Shown: in pieces, positions 61,493-64,000 of the stretch | Layout of the letters: every line of letters starts with the position of its first letter | Numbering within the stretch: the first letter of the stretch is position 1 | NCBI RefSeq assembly: GCF_003369915.1 | Contig: NC_046674.1 | Location: 14,260,001 to 14,324,000 of the forward strand | From: Drosophila miranda | Lineage: Eukaryota; Arthropoda; Insecta; Diptera; Drosophilidae | Length of the DNA: 64,000 nt | Direction: 5' to 3' | The notes under the pieces: generated by a model | The model's database searches: none | Seen by the model: only the letters and a program-made list of their open reading frames with translations | What the model was told of the DNA's origin: nothing | Translations under genes and position numbers: made by a program

Positions 61493-63040
61493 TGGCCATT
61501 AGGCTCTCTCCCTACCTCCTCCGCTTACAGCTTTACAAAGATTACAAAGAGAACGAGAGAGAGCTTTTCACTCTTTTTGAAGGGCCAAAGTCGTTGGACT
61601 CTAACCAGGACAATGACATGGCACACACACACACACACACACAGAACTATGCCAAGTACCGTTAGATGGGCATTTTGGCAAGACTTTTGAAATTCATTCG
61701 CTTTCATTATATTTTATTTGGGCTTTAATTAAGAAAAAAAACACCAACAAATCCATTTGTTCCTTCAGATTTCCATGCTGCAGGGGATAGGCGGTTGGGT
61801 GGGGGGGTTGGGGGGGTACAGGTCAGGTCCTTGGACGATTTCCTTCGCCCCAGAGTTGCATAGACATCGAAGGTTATGGATGTGTGGCTCTGCAGTTATT
61901 TTTCGCCTGTGTAGTCCCCAAAAAACTAAAGGATTAATTTCCAGAATTCTCTCCTTTGGCCGCCCCCCCCAAAACCCCAAGGCCTGCCCGTGCCACCTTC
62001 CATTTTCCGTGTATTTCTCCATTAAGCGATCCGGCACTCTCGCGCTCTCTTAACGGCTTGTGTGTTGGGGCCTAATCGAATCAGCAGCGAATTGCTTGTG
62101 GGTTAAGTGCTTTTTATTCTCACACCGTTTGGCGCCTAACACCTTTAATGGAGCACCAGCAGCGGGCCCAGCCCACACCCAGAGCCGGAGTGCAGGCTTC
62201 AACGACTGACCCTGAACCCGTGCAACGACACAGAAACTCTTGCCTGCCTCTTGTCGCGCGATGCTGGCTGCCGATTGTGCAACATGCGGCGCAAGCTTGC
62301 CAGCCAAATTGAGGGCAGACCCAGAGGCAGCAGCAGCAGCAGCAGTGCACCGAGTGGGCGGAGATAACCCAGGCGCCCCCCTGCTCCGCTCACCGCTTGT
62401 GTGGGGAGTTGCAGCAATGAAAAGTTCAAATGCGTTCGCTGACATTTTGCCACAGAGCACAGAGCTCTCAATGTCGCTCGCCAGAGCATGGAGGAGCAGA
62501 ACGAGAAGGTGGCAGGACAAGCCCAATGTAGCTCAAGGATCCCCCCCCCCCCCCACACCCCTCGGAAACCACAGACGTAGTCGCTTACCTAAACGAAACA
62601 TTGACTTTTGTGCGGCTGCCTGGTGGTGGTGGTGGGTCCTGGCTCTTGATACGATTTCTATGGATTTTCCAAGTGTTGCACAATAAGCAGAGATGATCCC
62701 GAGATGTGGCTGCTCTCCACTGCCCTTCTCACGGCTCGTCGCCTCTCGATTCGTCAACGCGCGCTCTCGGCCTTGAATAATATTCCTCTGTCATTGGGCA
62801 TTTTTACAGTTCATTTAACTCTCTCCCTGTCTCGCTCTCGCTCTGGCAGGACAACGTCAAAGCTGCGGCTTCTGTTGCCAACCGGTGGAGTCCCCCCCCT
62901 CCCCCCCCACCACCACCACCCCCCGTCCCCCGTTCGAGGCCAAAGGCAATCAGACTTGGAATTTGGTCGGTTCTTCGTTGCGGCCAAAAGAGCTTTGCGT
63001 TTATTTTAGAACCTGATAGTTTCCCATTTGGCTAAATGTT

Positions 63041-63065
63041 CTGTCCCCCCCCCCCCCCCCCCCCC
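63041..63065. repeat. Poly-C run of about 24
   Basis: Uninterrupted C run, followed by more C-rich sequence. Confidence 0.9.
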
Positions 63066-64000
63066 ACCCCCCTCCTTCCCGCCAAGGAACCACACAACAC
63101 ATACCGTCTGGGGGCCATAACCGAGAGACATGGAGCGATGGAGCTAAGAGGAGGCTGGGGCCACAAATGATGATGCATTCTCTATGGAAATCTTGGCAAT
63201 GCTTTAAGGAGGTACTACACGGCATTTCATTAACAATTGATTGGAAATCCTTTCGGCATTTCCCATTCAGCCATTACTTTTCATTCGAACTACAAAATTT
63301 TCAAGAAAATAATGCAAAAGTCAAATTTTAAAAAAATATTTTGTCTTATATTTTAATAATAGTTGGGTAGCCCTGAAAATTACGGCCATCGAACGGTTAG
63401 GGACCCTGACGTCACCCAAGTGGTATTAGGGGCCTTCCCTTCTTGTGGAAATTTAAGGGGATTGCATTTTTGCAATAGAAATGTGTTAGTAAAAACGGAA
63501 TTAAGTGTATACCGTTAGCCGAGCTTGGAACAATTTTCTGGGACCTTTTTTAGAGAGTTTGGGGACAAACTTTTATCAAGAATCAGCCTTCTTATCGGAG
63601 ATCATACAAAAAAGGAAAACATGTCTCAAAAAATATCAAAAAAAGTTAAGTTTTGTGTAATTTTAATAGGCTTTCACTGGAAAAAATATATTAATAGGTA
63701 CACACTTCTACGTAAAATATTTGAAAATTTACTGACACTGTAGCTATTATATTGATCATCCGAAATGTGGTTCCCGGCGGCTCCCGTGTTTTAGTTTTTT
63801 GTCACGGAACTGCAACTCATTGACCAACAAAATATACCACAAAAAATGTTGTTTTAAACACTTATGTAAGTACGATAAAACTGATTATTATTGAAAACTT
63901 GCAACGTTTACCTATTAATGTGATCATGTGTGTGTGTAAAAATCTGTTTTTATTGGCATGTTGGACTTTTTTGAGGGGAATACTACTAAATACTACTCTA

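Larger units (their letters stand above)
45790..64000 (+). other. Large first intron of E75C (continues past the window)
   Basis: It begins with GTAAGT at 45790 and no acceptor leading into the zinc-finger exon is seen before the end of the window. The E75A first exon (expected to start MLMSADSSD) was not found. The intron has simple repeats, an A/T-rich block at 49.44-49.63 kb, G/C homopolymers, an ecdysone-response-element-like palindrome at 54.39 kb, and a 12-bp-TIR repeat unit at 61.2 kb. Apart from a weak minus-strand open frame at 57.0-57.3 kb no nested gene is suggested. Confidence 0.75.

Overview
The window is nuclear DNA of a Drosophila-type fly. The evidence is short GT/AG introns (about 50-75 bp), C/G-ending codons in real exons, CA/GA/CAG/poly-C microsatellites throughout, and one diagnostic exon: the first coding exon of the E75C isoform of the ecdysone-induced nuclear receptor gene Eip75B (E75), recognised from protein similarity. 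The microsatellite load and the divergence from my recollection of D. melanogaster E75C suggest another lineage, perhaps the obscura group. The species is an inference and was not tested.

Layout. 1-12,300 holds no gene I can support, only simple repeats and a short minisatellite. 12,403-13,598 is a well-supported five-exon gene for a four-transmembrane claudin/PMP22/LHFPL-like protein, with a poly(A) signal near 14,440. 14,600-15,000 is an ambiguous stretch open on both strands. 15,690-16,290 (minus) is a decayed short-chain dehydrogenase of the 17-beta-HSD12 type. 17,660-18,070 is a small two-exon gene for a putative secreted peptide. 18,994-19,146 and 25,716-25,834 look like two exons of a small single-pass membrane protein separated by a 6.6-kb intron, but the joint between them contains a stop that I cannot explain.

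29,884-34,298 is a tandem cluster of three F-box/leucine-rich-type genes on the plus strand. The middle one (31,313-32,611) is intact with three exons. The other two share nearly the same 5' coding sequence and are broken by stops, frameshifts and deletions. This is a small gene-birth-and-death locus.

36-44.3 kb is repeat-rich and GAGA/CT-rich and leads into an A-rich stretch that is probably the E75C leader. The E75C exon runs 44,355-45,789 and ends in a canonical donor with a split Glu codon. Everything to the right edge (over 18 kb) is then intronic for E75C; the zinc-finger and ligand-binding exons must lie beyond the window. The most interesting non-coding signal is in this intron: a 19-bp palindrome centred on a perfect GGTCA-T-TGACC inverted repeat (54,391-54,409), which is the core expected for an EcR/USP ecdysone response element. 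Nearby are an overlapping AGGTCA direct repeat and several FTZ-F1-type sites, all plausible inputs to an ecdysone early gene. No mobile element with coding capacity, CRISPR array, rRNA or tRNA was seen.
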